Assembly: GCA_003313425.1 (NCBI GenBank)
Contig: NHZP01000004.1
Span: forward strand, 372,001-436,000
Direction: 5' to 3'
Length of the DNA: 64,000 bases
Origin: Pseudopyrenochaeta lycopersici
Lineage: Eukaryota; Ascomycota; Dothideomycetes; Pleosporales; Pseudopyrenochaetaceae
Shown: piece after piece, positions 21,445-32,501 of the stretch
Position numbering within the stretch: position 1 is the stretch's first letter
Layout: every line of letters begins with the position of its first letter
The notes under the pieces: generated by a model
Databases searched by the model: none
What the model saw: the letters and a program-made list of their open reading frames with translations, nothing else
Told to the model about the DNA's origin: nothing
Program-made: the position numbers and the translations under genes

Positions 21445-22888
21445 ATGCCCGTCGACACGCCGCAGAAGCTGCTCCTCCTTGGGGCCGCGGCGGCACTGAG
21501 GCTGCTGCTCTTCACCCTCTTCCCCGCCCTGCCAGACGTCCTCGCCGGCCGCGTCGAGGTCTCGACCCCCGTGACGAGCTTCAAGCGGCGTATGTAGCCT
21601 CCTCCGCCCGTGGCCGCTCAAGCCCATGCTAACTGCCATTGCCGCCCCCAGTGCAAGAGGGCGTCTTCCTCTACACACACAATGTCTCGCCCTACGACGG
21701 CGGCGTCTACCACCAGGCGCCCCTCCTGCTGCCGCTCTTCGCCCTCCTGCCCGACCCTTCGCACTCGCCGCTCCCCACCAACCTGCTCTTCACCGTCGTC
21801 GACCTGCTGAGTGCCACTGCATTGGCCCGCGTTTCTGAGAGCGGGTATGCGGCCGTGACGCGCCTGTTCACATCGTCGCGGAAAGACCTGGCATGGACCA
21901 GCGTGGCCGTTGCCGCAGGGCACGTCACATCACCCCTCTGCAAGCCTCCATCCGCTGACCCTCTCCAGCTTTCTCTTCAATCCCTTCACCGTCGCCACAT
22001 GCATCGCCCGCTCGACCTCGGCCCTGACGAACCTCTTCATCTTGACCGCCATGGCCAAGGCATCCCACGGAGCCAGCATCACCTTCATCCTGGCCATGTC
22101 CTTCGCATCCTACCTCGCCATGCACCCCATTCTTCTCTTCCCCCCACTCCTCGTCCTCCTCTATGATGCCCGTGCCGCCAACACAAAGTCAAATCCCCGC
22201 GTGTGGGCCTTTATCCTCACCCACTCCCTCGCCTTTGCTGCCGCCATTGCCGCCCTGCTAGGTGTCTCGGCCTTCCTGACCGGCTCATGGGACTTCGTGT
22301 CAGCCACATACGGCGTTAGGCTCTTGCTCCCAGATCTTACCCCAAACGTGGGCCTCTGGTGGTACTTCTTCATTGAGATGTTCGATTCATTCCGCGAGTT
22401 CTTCCTCGGCGTGTTCTGGCTCCACGCCGCCTCATATATGCCAGGACTTACCATTCGACTTCACAAGCAGCCACTGTTTGTGGCATGCACACTGACTGGC
22501 ATTTTCGCCATATTTACACCCTACCCGAGCATAGCGGATGCAGCTTTGTACCTCTCGCTGGTGCCCTTATTCCGCCACTTGTTTCCCTGTAAGTGCACCC
22601 TTGTTCAGAACAGCCCATTCACCAAGATCTCAGACTGATCTATTCCTAGTGATGCGCTACACTTTCTTGGCATCAGCGAGCATCTTGTATACATCCTTTT
22701 TGGGCCCGGCTTTTTATCATCTTTGGGTGTACGCTGGCTCGGGCAATGCCAATTTCTTCTACGCAATCACCTTGGTATGGAGCCTGGGGCTATCAATTAT
22801 CCTCGGAGACTCTTTATACGCGGCTTTGAGAGATGAGCTGGATGTGGAAAGACCTGAGCTACAGGGAAAGGAGGTTCGACGGATATGA
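21445..22888 (+). CDS. GAB1: GPI transamidase subunit PIG-U
   Basis: Four exons (21445-21589, 21652-21919, 21969-22588, 22650-22888) give 423 residues with about nine hydrophobic segments. Recognisable stretches are EGVFLYTHNVSPYDGGVYHQ, near-universal in PIG-U proteins, FLFNPFTVATCIARSTSALT, and GLWWYFFIEMFDSFREFFLG. PIG-U belongs to the ER-membrane complex that attaches GPI anchors to proteins and is thought to help recognise the GPI lipid. The second intron needs a GC donor (GCAGG/GCACGT, 49 nt, acceptor CCAG); it restores GFLFNPF. The other two introns are GT-AG. It is divergent from NOP7. Confidence 0.92.
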
Positions 22889-23288
22889 AACACTGCTATA
22901 GAACTGGCGAGAGTAGTCAGCGTATGAAAATATTAATCCGTACGGATCCGGCTGCACAGGCCTATTCTCAATGAAGGTTGATCCTGCCCCAATTCAACCC
23001 TCTCGTTTATATAGATTCAAGGGTGAAAGTAATGGGTGGGTGAGCTTTCACCTCACCTTGCCAATTCTCATCATCACCGCGCTCCCATTATTACTCTCTC
23101 TCTCACCGCAAAGTAAACATCACTTTGGTTTGCTATTGGAGGCGCATAAAGGGCCTCCTCTTCTCTTCCCTTCTGGACTCTTTCTTCCATCAATCTTCCA
23201 CCCCGCTGCTGCCTCATCACCAGCTATCCACACTTTGTGCACACACAAATTTTTCACTTTTATAACTTGCCACAAGCCAACATAAGCA
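22889..23288. other. Intergenic, 400 bp
   Basis: 3' flank of PIG-U and promoter of the next gene; pyrimidine-rich just before 23289. No other feature. Confidence 0.5.
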
Positions 23289-23970
23289 ATGACCGGCAAC
23301 AAAGATATTACCTTCTCCCCCCGCGAGATGGAGGTTCTCGCACTCAGTTGGCAGTGTATGGACCAACAGCCAAAGGTTTGTCCCATTTCTCAATTTCCCA
23401 TTGCTTGAGGAGAACCCTGGCATTTCTCACTAACATCATTACAACGGAGGAGCTCTGAACGGCTTCCTCTCCTTCTCCTCCTTCTCCTCCTTCTCCTCCT
23501 TCTCCTCCTTCTCCTCCTTCTCCTCCTTCTCCTCCTTCTCCTCCTTCTCCTCCTTCTCCTCCTTCTCCTCCTTCTCCTCCTTCTCCTCCTCCTCCTCCTT
23601 CTTCTTCTTCTTCAAGCCAAATCTAAGTCCAACACAGATAGATATGCAAAAGTTGTCTGTCCTCACAGGCTACACTCCCGGCTCTGCATCCGTCACTTTC
23701 GGCAACATCAAGCGGAAGCTAAGGCTCCTTGGCGAGAGTCTTGCATCAGACCCATTCTCTTCTATCACGCCTAGGAAGGGCGGGGGACCAGGACGTGGCA
23801 AGACTGATGTGCTAAAGCCTGAAAACAAGCGTACTGCTGGCAAAGATAAACGACCATCCAAACGTCAGAAAGAAAGCGGCGGCGACGCAAACACTGTTGA
23901 AGACATGCTGATTAAAAAGGAGGAGTATGTCGAGGATCATGAGGATTTCGAGCCTGTGATGCTTCAATGA
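23289..23970 (+). CDS. Small conserved hypothetical protein, basic and charged C-terminus
   Basis: Two exons (23289-23375 and 23638-23970) give 139 residues. Exon 1 reads MTGNKDITFSPREMEVLALS then WQCMDQQPK; exon 2 starts IDMQKLSVLTGYTPGSASVT and FGNIKRKLRLL. This short helical region (roughly 8-65), with a GYTPGSASVTFGNIKRK signature, occurs in many mould hypothetical proteins and looks like a small DNA-binding-like helical fold, but I know no proven role. The rest is basic (KRPSKRQKES) with an acidic end (EEYVEDHEDFEPVMLQ), suggesting a nuclear protein. The 262-nt intron is several times longer than its neighbours because it holds a 9-nt minisatellite running to about 50 nt before the acceptor AACACAG. 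Confidence 0.78.
23472..23590. repeat. 9-nt minisatellite (TTCTCCTCC)n inside an intron
   Basis: About 13 near-perfect tandem copies of TTCTCCTCC, flanked by TCC and TTC triplets up to about 23612. The plus strand, which is the transcript strand, is pure pyrimidine here. The antisense reads as repeated Lys-Glu-Glu, which is an artefact of the repeat. It lies wholly within the intron 23376-23637. Confidence 0.95.
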
Positions 23971-24594
23971 GGCAGGGCGCGCTGCAGGCGACGATAACGG
24001 CTACAGCTATGTATATGTCGAGAACGAGAGAGAAAGAGCACGTGTGAGCGGCTCGGCGGTCGTTATGGACGAGGTGACCATGGTTGCTGAAGGGTGGAGT
24101 TGTTCAAAGTCCAATCATTCTCTTCGACGATTGCGAAAGTCTACAAGATACTCCAGTCGTCTTATTTCGGTTGCAAATTTTGGCGTTCTCTTTTAGCAAC
24201 AGGCACGGATAGGTGGTTCATATGGAACGAGCCTGCACCGGACAAAGACATATTTGCTTTCTGCGATACAAACACGGGTGCTTGGTTGTCCAATTACAAC
24301 TATCTGCTCATCCAGCTTGCTTTGCCCAAAGTCTCATCGGCAATGTGCATAGTACTCTGAGATCACTCAGGCCATTGGGTGCGAGACACTGGTGGACTTC
24401 TTCATTACCAATAAAGTAATAGTATTCAGCGGTGCATGTGTGTGCAATACCGACGCCGGATTCCTTGTCTCCCGTACAGAAAATATCTTTTGAATACATG
24501 AGCGCCCTAACTCCCAACCCCCGGCTTGATGCTTAGCGCCTCAAAACATCCTAAACCTAAGATACCATTAATCCGCATAACAATACAATACGTC
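23971..24594. other. Intergenic, 624 bp, between convergent genes
   Basis: 3' flanks of the small conserved gene and of MSH6. Open frames here lack protein-like composition. Nothing called. Confidence 0.55.
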
Positions 24595-27500
24595 TCACAG
24601 CGCCGCTATAGCTTCAAGCAATACCTCGAGTGCCCTATCCCCTACACCATCCAGCCCCTCTCTCAGCGTCCATGCAATATCGCTCTGTACACCCAGCGGC
24701 ACATAGACGCCACCTTCCTCCTTCTTCACCTCCATCCTCTCCCCTAATCTACTCGTATGTTCCCACTCCCTCGCCGCAATTTCAGCATTTTGTATAATCT
24801 TACCCGGAATACCGCACATCGCCGCACAATGCATACCGAAACTCCCCTCTGCAACTCCGTCTTCCAGCTTGTAGAGGAATGTAATAGATTTAGACTCATC
24901 GTCTACATGGATGCGCATTCGCTTGTTTTGAACTTCGGGATGAGACTCAAACTCCTTGGCAAGCGAGCGATAGTGTGTTGCAAAGAAACCAACGCAGCCT
25001 ACACGTGTACTGATGTCGTGGAGCACGGCTTGCGCAACGGCGACGCCGTCGTAGGATGATGTCCCGCGTCCGAGTTCGTCCAGGATGACAAGGGAGCGTG
25101 GGGTAGCCTCCGAGAGGATCTTCTGCGTTTCGGAGAGTTCCACAAAGAAGGTGGATTGGGCGGCAAATATGTTGTCGTTGGCTCCGAGACGCGACATGAT
25201 TCGGTCAACTGGGGTAATTTTGGCAGATGTGCACGGCAGGTAGCAACCAACTTGGGCTAAAATAATCGCTACGCATGTCATACGTAGGATGGTGGATTTA
25301 CCAGCCGCGTTAGCACCCGTAAGGAGGCTGATGTTTGCTGAGTCGCCGCCTAACTTGATGTCGTTTGGAATGAAGTCGTCAACGGTATTGAGCATACATG
25401 GATGACGAAGTTCTTCTAACTCGACAACAGTGCGACTGCCCTCACAAAACGACGGTCGACAGCTAGGTTCGCCCAGTGAAGCGGAGGCTTTCGCAAGACT
25501 AATCAAGCAATCGAGTTGCGCAATGATTTTCACAGCAGCGAGCCATATCTTGTAGTCCTCGTCAAATCGCGCGCAGAATCTCGTAGCGACTTCGCGAGTA
25601 ATCTGGCCATGCGTCTCCTGAGCTTCCTGCAGCGCTCGAACTAGCTTTCGCAGTTCAGGCGAGTAGTACCGTGTCACCTTGGCCGTAGCCGACATCTGAT
25701 CCCAGTTGCTCGGTACCTTGACTTTCTTAGGGACCTCTAGCTGGAAAATCTCCTTTCCATTGTCGCGATAACAGATGATGTTCGAGCCAAGATCTTTCCG
25801 CGCCTTCTTCAACAAGACATCAAGGTTGGCTTTGCAATTTTCGATTTCTTCCTGACTCTTGTCGAAGTCTTCTTCGATGCCAGGCTCTGGGACAAGAATG
25901 CCTTCCTTCTTAGCGAGCTCCCTGTCAAAGGCTGACTTCCACTTTGCGAGAGAAGTAGCAAGGTCTGGCATCGAAGAAATGAGCTGACCAATAACTCCGT
26001 TCCCGTCGCTGAACTGCTTCAGCAGACTAATTGTGTACTCAATCTGTTCAAACCCTTCAAGTACTTTAAGGAAATCCTGGGCTTTGCAACGGTGTGCGTG
26101 TACACGGGAAATGAGGCGTTCAAGATCTGGTAGCTTACTAAGCGATGAGCTGAAGTTGTCCATGATTGTGGAGTCTGCATTGAGCGCGTCGACGGCATCA
26201 AGACGTGCGTTGATTTTTTTGGCGTCTGCAAGTGGATGGCACACCCATTGGCGGAGTAGTCGTTTCCCGAAGGGTGTGATGCATCGATTCAACATGGCAA
26301 ATAAAGTTCCCTCGCTTGATCCATCAAAGGTGTTTGCAAAGATTTCAAGGTTGATTAGGCTCTGTCCGTCCAAGACCAGGCTGGTTGCTTTGCGAATAGG
26401 GTCGTACCATTGGAAATTGCCCAGCGTGACCAAATCGCGCTCAATCTTCAAAGTGCGAAGGTACTGCAGGAGCGCTCCAAAGGCTGACATGACAAGCTCT
26501 TGTTCTCGCGCTTCCCGAAGCACTGGCGGCCATGCCTCGATATTCTCTTCTGTGGGTGACTCAAAGTAGTTGTTTACTTCAACCTCGCGGATGGTGATAT
26601 CGGCCGGCCAGAACTCCTTTATCGGCTTCAATGAGTTCCAGAGTGTGGTTGGCGGGGTGTTGTTTTTCAGTATTCGTAGAGCTTTTGCTGAAATGCATGA
26701 TTTTTCAATGAGTAGTTCGCCGGGCCTCATCTGTGCAATGAGAGTCTCGAACTTGGTCATGTCAATATCATCCGTAAACTCGCAAAGCTGGAACTGTGCA
26801 GTTGCGGTATCGACAAAAGCTACCCCAAAGGCAGGCAGGTTGTCGCGATCAATCTCTTTAATGGCCATGCAGTAAGTCGACATATCATCCTGAAGCATGC
26901 CAGTGTCTACTAGAGTACCAGACGTCAGAACGGCAGCTAGTTCTCGTCGGATAACCTTATCCGCCTTCTTCGGAGTCTTGCCCTTGTCACCCTTGTCGTC
27001 ACGCTCACGCATCTCTTTGGCAAGCGCCGACTCCATTTGATCGACCCTAGCAACTTTATAGCCTTTCGCAACGAATTGAGTTGCCCACATGTCCAGAGAG
27101 GCCTCAGGTACGCCTACCATCCTCATGTTGACTCGGTCAGTCAACTTGAGATCGAAGAGCTGATGGCCGACCGTCGCATCCTTCTCGTAGAGCTCGTAAA
27201 ACTTGCCCTTCTTGAAAAATACAATCGAATCCCAAAACTTGCTCTTGATCTCCCAATATTGCCTTTCAAATGGGGAGAATTTCTCCCACGCCATTGGCGG
27301 AATGTAGAGCGTGCGACAGTCGTAATCGGGGTGATCAGGTGGGTTGCGGTCTGCGTCTTGCATATTTGCCAGCCAGGTGTACCTTTTTTCAGGCTCGGAA
27401 GCAGATGGCCGCTCCTTGATTTTTTTGCTCACATCCTTCTTCCTCGCTTGAGTTGCCGGGTGAGACTTAGGAGTCATGGGGTTCTCGGGGTCGTAAATCC

Positions 27501-28307
27501 ACCGTTGCGCAGTAGAAGTACCCGTCATGGCAATATCCTCCTCGGTTTCTTCTTCGTACGTAATAATTGGCGGCGAAGATGCTGGTGTAGCTTTGCTGCG
27601 GGCTTTAGTTGATGATGGTCGTTTGCGCTTCTTCGAAGCCTCCACCTCCTCCTCTGAATCGTCGGCCACGATAAAGTCGTCCATATCGTCCGCGTCGTCA
27701 TCAAGCATAGCCTGCTGCGTGGCAGCATCTAAGCCGAATTCGTCTTCCGAGTCGTCTTCGACGCTCACCCGCCTTCGTTTCGCAGCTCTGCCTCTCGCGT
27801 TGTTGGCGATCGGCCCCAATATGTCCTCGTCGTCTTCGTCCGACTCTGCATAATTGACAGCTTTACGAGCCTAAGCACGCGCGTTAGTCTGCGTCCTGGA
27901 AGGGTACCGTGTCCGCTCAGCCATACCTTCCGTGACGGGCTACTCAGAGCGACGCCTGCAACCTCTGATGAGACACAATTAGCTTCTACATGCAAAGGCG
28001 CGACCGATGGGAGCAGACCATTCTCTTTATTCCTTCCTGCTGTAGCCTCTCGCTCCTGCTTGATCGGGCTCGAGAGCTCAGGCGCGTCGCTGCTAGGGAC
28101 TGGAGTTATGGATGCTGGGGGTTTGGCGAAAGCTCGCTTCACCAATGTACATGTCGGAGTCTTCTTTGCCGAAGTGGGATCGGATGGCGAGGGGGTGGGC
28201 GAGGTGGTCGACTTCTTTTGGAAGAAGCCCAATATGGACTTTTGGCCCTTCCCTGATTGTGAGGCCACAGGGGGCTGCTTTTTCTGCGAGGGGCGGGGCG
28301 TCGACAT
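24595..28307 (-). CDS. MSH6: DNA mismatch repair protein MSH6
   Basis: Two exons (28307-27927 and 27870-24595) give 1218 residues. With Msh2 it forms MutS-alpha, which binds base mismatches and small loops in the nucleus. The N-terminus carries a PCNA-interacting box, Gln22 to Phe29 within GQKSILGFFQKK, followed by a long disordered acidic and basic stretch. The mismatch-binding domain near residue 350 has KGKFYELYEKDA with the Phe-x-Glu pair that contacts the mismatch. The ATPase has Walker A LLTGANAAGKST near 980 and Walker B VILDELGRGTSSYDG near 1057, then FFATHYRSLA. The chosen start is the ATG nearest the PIP box; in-frame ATGs at 28322, 28334 and 28343 would add up to 12 residues. The intron is GT-AG, 56 nt. 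Confidence 0.95.
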
Positions 28308-29281
28308 TTCGTTCCCTTCCATGCCACGGACCATGACTTTCATGTACGAGAGAAATGGAGCAACAATGGCGAAGTTGGGTAGGAAGGATAGTTTACAAAT
28401 GAAACTGTCAATTGTCCGGGGAAGGAACGCGTCGCGGTCGACGCGCTAGTTCGCATGCCGTGTTTAAGTGGCTTGGCGCGCCGTGTCCCCATACTTTTGT
28501 TGAAGGAGCCGAATTCCATCCTGTGTCAAAGTCTTTGCGGCGATAACAGAGCAAGCATCCGCGAGCACATAGTTCAATGGAGACCGGTGAGCTCAGGTAT
28601 GCGATCGGCTGATGGTGCACGAGTTGATGACCACCGACCTTTGGTTGCGTCCACATTGAATCCGAGGGCGATCCGCGGCGGATTCAATGGCAAGATACAG
28701 GGCTGCTGTCCATGACTTCGTCTATGACGGGCTTCCAATTTCTCCCAGGCACAGGCAGCTGCCACAATGGCGCCTTGTATCCGTGCCTCGCGCTTGATGT
28801 GATGCCCATGAGTGCTGTGTGTTCCCTAACACCCATACCCAAGCAGTTGATCCTAGTCAGCATGGAGACCCTTTGGAGTATCTCTATAGCCTATTTCAGA
28901 AGTAATCATATGCTGCACTCATAGGCTGACAGAGCCTGTATCAATACCCGACCATGGCAATGTGTTTGTTACAGGATGCGATTTCACAAGCTCAAAGGCC
29001 GCGGCAGTGATTACATTTGCTCAGACGCCGAACGCCGTGCCTCGAGATTGCGGGATCCACCCAATGAACTTTATTGTGATATCGATTAGCCGGTGCAAGC
29101 ACCGACAGAACGTCGGCAGTTTGGCCGTTGTCTGGCAAATCCGTTGCCGACGCCTCGGAAAATCGGAATTGACACCGGAACAAGAGGGGCTGCATCATGG
29201 CCCTGTCGTCCTGCGCGAGAGCTCCCATCGTTCTACTTGCATGTTTTGAACTTCGCTCCTCTCCCCAAAACCGACACAACA
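28308..29281. other. Divergent intergenic region, 974 bp
   Basis: Between MSH6 (minus) and the aldolase-like gene (plus). It holds both promoters; no TATA box or other element stands out. Confidence 0.5.
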
Positions 29282-30163
29282 ATGACAACCAACCTGTCGC
29301 AAAACAAGGCAGTAAAGCTTGTCAAGCACGCTTCTGCAAATAACTATGCCGTCTGCGCAACATGCTGCTACAACATCGAAGGCATCCTCGCATCGGTACG
29401 AGCAGCAGAGGCTAAACGTGCACCTCTGATTATCCAACTATTCCCTTGGGCGATGCAGTACGCTGATGGCATCCTACTCCATGCTGCCCGTGAAGCTGCA
29501 GACAACGCCAGCGTCCCCGTGGCGCTACACATGGACCATGCGCAAACTCCCGAGATCGTCAAACGAGCGGCGGACTTCGAGAATGGCTTAGATGGCATTA
29601 TGGTCGACATGAGCCACTACGATGACAATCTCGAGAAGACAAGGGAACTGGTCAAATATTGCAATGAGCGCGGCATCATCACAGAGGCAGAACCAGGCCG
29701 CATAGACGGCGGAGAAGATGGAGTTGGCGATCTAAGCGAAATGGGCCTAGAGGCCATTCTCACCACGCCTGAACAGGCTGAAGACTTTGTTGCGACAGGA
29801 ATCAATTGGCTAGCCCCCGCATTCGGCAACGTACACGGAAACTACGGACCAAAAGGACCACAACTGGACTATGAACGCTTAAAGCGCGTACACGAGAAGG
29901 TTGGAGACCGAGTGAGTCTGGTTTTGCACGGTGCCGGCGCGGAGTGGTTCCAAGAAAAGCTTCTGAAAGAGTGTATTAAGTGTGGAGTCGCGAAAGTCAA
30001 TATTAACGATGCATTCAATGATGACTTCATCAAAGTGATGAAAGAGGAGGCGGGGAAGACACCGCTTACGGGGTTGATCGAGAAGGCGACAGATGCCATG
30101 CAGAAGAGCATCGAGAAATACATCGAATGGATGGGTGGCGCAGGAATGGCCGATAGGATCTAG
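29282..30163 (+). CDS. Class II fructose-bisphosphate aldolase-like protein
   Basis: Single exon of 293 residues starting MTTNLSQNKAVKLVKHA. It has the metal-dependent aldolase layout: YNIEGILASVRAAEAKRAPL, then VALHMDHAQTPEIVKRA where the His of HMDHA binds the metal, DGIMVDMSHYDDN, the HG of FGNVHGNYG, the metal His of LVLHGAGAEW, and GVAKVNINDAF for phosphate binding. Class II aldolases cleave ketose bisphosphates with a divalent metal. It is shorter than the main glycolytic fungal enzyme (about 360 residues) and diverged from it, so it is probably a paralogue acting on another ketose phosphate; substrate is unknown. Confidence 0.85.
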   Translation: MTTNLSQNKAVKLVKHASANNYAVCATCCYNIEGILASVRAAEAKRAPLIIQLFPWAMQYADGILLHAAREAADNASVPVALHMDHAQTPEIVKRAADFENGLDGIMVDMSHYDDNLEKTRELVKYCNERGIITEAEPGRIDGGEDGVGDLSEMGLEAILTTPEQAEDFVATGINWLAPAFGNVHGNYGPKGPQLDYERLKRVHEKVGDRVSLVLHGAGAEWFQEKLLKECIKCGVAKVNINDAFNDDFIKVMKEEAGKTPLTGLIEKATDAMQKSIEKYIEWMGGAGMADRI

Positions 30164-30571
30164 AGCCTGGAGGACATGTAGAATGCGAATCCAATACGCA
30201 ACTTTCAGATGGTGATCAAGGAAATAAGTCCTGCAAGATATGCGCAACAACGGTCGTCTTGGATGTCCAATAACAATCATACAGGATGATTATCGTTCTG
30301 GTTTTGCATCCTTCTATGCTGGCACATACGTCGTCCCAATTTTGCAGTCTGCAACTTTGATCCGTTCGCGTGTTGATGTCGAAAAAAGGCAAATGTTGCG
30401 AAGGTAGTCAGCGCACAGAGTATCGTGCGTTCAAGGCACAGGATGGCCAGCAAGGTAGGTTATCCTAAAGCCATTGGCCGACGATGTGCCGACAAAGACA
30501 TATAAAGTACTAGACACGACATTTTATAGTCGCGATCTAACATCCAGTCCGCGAGAGCTTAATTGCAGATT
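30164..30571. other. Intergenic, 408 bp
   Basis: Between the aldolase-like gene and the MAPEG gene, same strand. AT-rich towards the right end. Nothing recognised. Confidence 0.5.
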
Positions 30572-31159
30572 ATGGCTTCTAATTACTCGCTCTACAGTAT
30601 ACCTATTTATTGGATCATCGCGCTATACCCTCATGCTTACGCTGTATGGCTTTCCTTTAACTCGACTTTACAAGTAGAAGTATTGACCATTTTTCAGGCA
30701 AGTGTCATAAAGAGAGCAAATAACGGTCAATGGAACAACCATAACCCAAGAAGCATCGAGACATGTGCCAGGTATCGACAGTCCGTACCTTGCCAAGTGT
30801 TCGCGACGTTCGAGAGAGCTGAAGCTGCTCATAAGAATGCTATGGAGAATGTACCATTCTTCATAGGGGCTGTTTTGGCGGGAAATTATGCAGCCTTAAG
30901 CCCCTGTACGCAGCTTTTCTTTGAATTGAAGCCGTACTCTTCACAATCTTCAACACGATGTTGCGCATACTGATGAATCTCAGCAACGATGAACCTAGTA
31001 AGCGGAATCTACATCAGTCTGAGAATTCTGCACAGCATACTCTATATCAGAAGCACCACACAGAAGGCGTCCTATATTCGCTCACTAACGTGGTTGGGTT
31101 CGGTTATCCTTCTGATTGGAACATACATTATGGCTGGGAACAAGTTGAAAGCTGAATAG
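30572..31159 (+). CDS. MAPEG-family membrane protein
   Basis: Three exons (30572-30643, 30698-30905, 30984-31159) give 151 residues with about four membrane helices. The N-terminal helix is YWIIALYPHAYA; the conserved loop reads NNGQWNNHNPRS and then FERAEAAHKNAMENVPFFIG, the E-R-A-x-x-A-H-x-N-x-x-E-N-x-P-F pattern of MAPEG proteins; the last part is YIRSTTQKASYIRSLTWLGS and ends MAGNKLKAE. MAPEG proteins include microsomal glutathione transferases and leukotriene synthases; activity here is unproven. The first intron is 54 nt, a multiple of three with no stop, so an unspliced form would add 18 residues; the spliced form fits the family better. The last exon lies in a frame with no useful ATG-initiated reading, so the gene is easily missed. 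Confidence 0.82.
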
Positions 31160-32501
31160 CCTTCGTACAAAATCACTCTGCCCACTATAAAATGCCTCGT
31201 TTTTGTGTCATGGCACCAAGTATACCCTCCATTGTTCAACCATCAATCAGCCTCTTACGTTTATCTTTCGTTACCCTCGCATCTCAGGTGTTTTAATCGT
31301 ATGCAGCGTCAAATTAGCAAACTTAGTCAACCGTATCGAAGAGGCATCGGTGAACGCTATGTACTTGAGCGACCAATGGCGAGGAAGAAGGAGGGTTTGA
31401 ACTTTGCCAGATCCTGCCATTTATTTGTTCTGGTATTAGTAGGGTCTGTCACGATGAAGACATAGAAGTCTGTGTATATTGCTCCCCTGTATCAGCTTGG
31501 AGTCGTTCAAGATTGGAACGACTCTGTCCCAGCCGCTTAGTTTATTAAGGGTACCGCTGATTGGGACAGTGAGCAGGGTCATAACATAGATTTCGAGTGC
31601 TCTTTAGATGTCGAGTCGTCCAGATGAGGCGGTCGAGTACCTAGCTGTGAAATCTGCTCCCTATAGCACCGTTCTTCGGCCGATAACAAGTCAGTGGACA
31701 TACTGACGTCCATGTGCACTCGCTCAATGAAAACAGTGACGTTCAAACAAGCCATTGCCCTTGCAGTCAAGGTGCTCAAGGCCACAGAGCGCGTAAACCT
31801 TGTGCCCTGGATTTGGTAGCATAGATTCTACGGAAAGGACTTGAATTGTGTTTGGCGGGCAAGACGTTAGCAAAGACGATGAAATGTTCAGATCGCAGGC
31901 TCTTGGCAATCTTCCTCTTCTTGAAGAAGTGAAGCAGGCTCTTGGTATCTTAAGCTAATATTATACAGTCATGATCATGAGGGGTAAAAGGCCAGCTGAA
32001 AGCCGCCTACCCGTCCGACTCCCTCCAATGCCCTGAACTCCAGTCTCAGCCAAAACGGTTGCCGAAGTGTAAATGCCAGTAGAGCCACCCATCATGATGC
32101 CAAGGGGCCCTGATAGATCATCATCCAGGTCAATCCCCAAACCAAATGCAAACGCCCATACTCATGAAAATGCCCGGGTTTCCGCAAACGCCCCAAAATA
32201 GAAAACTATGGTATCGATCCGTCGTGACGCCTGGGTCCGTGCTAATAAGAAATAAGGTCGAACGATGATCTTATCGTCTCCATACATACTGGAGCGCTTG
32301 CTTGGGTCGCAAGAAGATGGCAAATGGACTGAATTGTAACGTTTACAGGGCGTTTTATCATCAACGAGCTGTGGCCATCTGCACAGGCACGTCAATGATA
32401 TTAAGACGCTGATAGAAGAGTCTGCCTGCACTGCGTGTTACCAGCAGATTTCAGTCCTATAATATAAGGTTAGCAAAGGACGTACAGAGCATATGGTACA
32501 G
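31160..32501. other. Intergenic, 1.34 kb, between convergent genes
   Basis: 3' flanks of the MAPEG gene and CDH1. It holds a short perfect inverted repeat at 31502-31522 (GTCGTTC and GAACGAC, 7-nt loop). No gene or transposon feature is supported. Confidence 0.5.

Noticed and set aside
23439..23666. Minus-strand Lys-Glu-Glu repeat protein
   Set aside because: It is only the antisense translation of the intronic 9-nt minisatellite.
31502..31522. Perfect 7-bp inverted repeat with 7-nt loop
   Set aside because: Too short to distinguish from chance; no T-run or RNA gene context.
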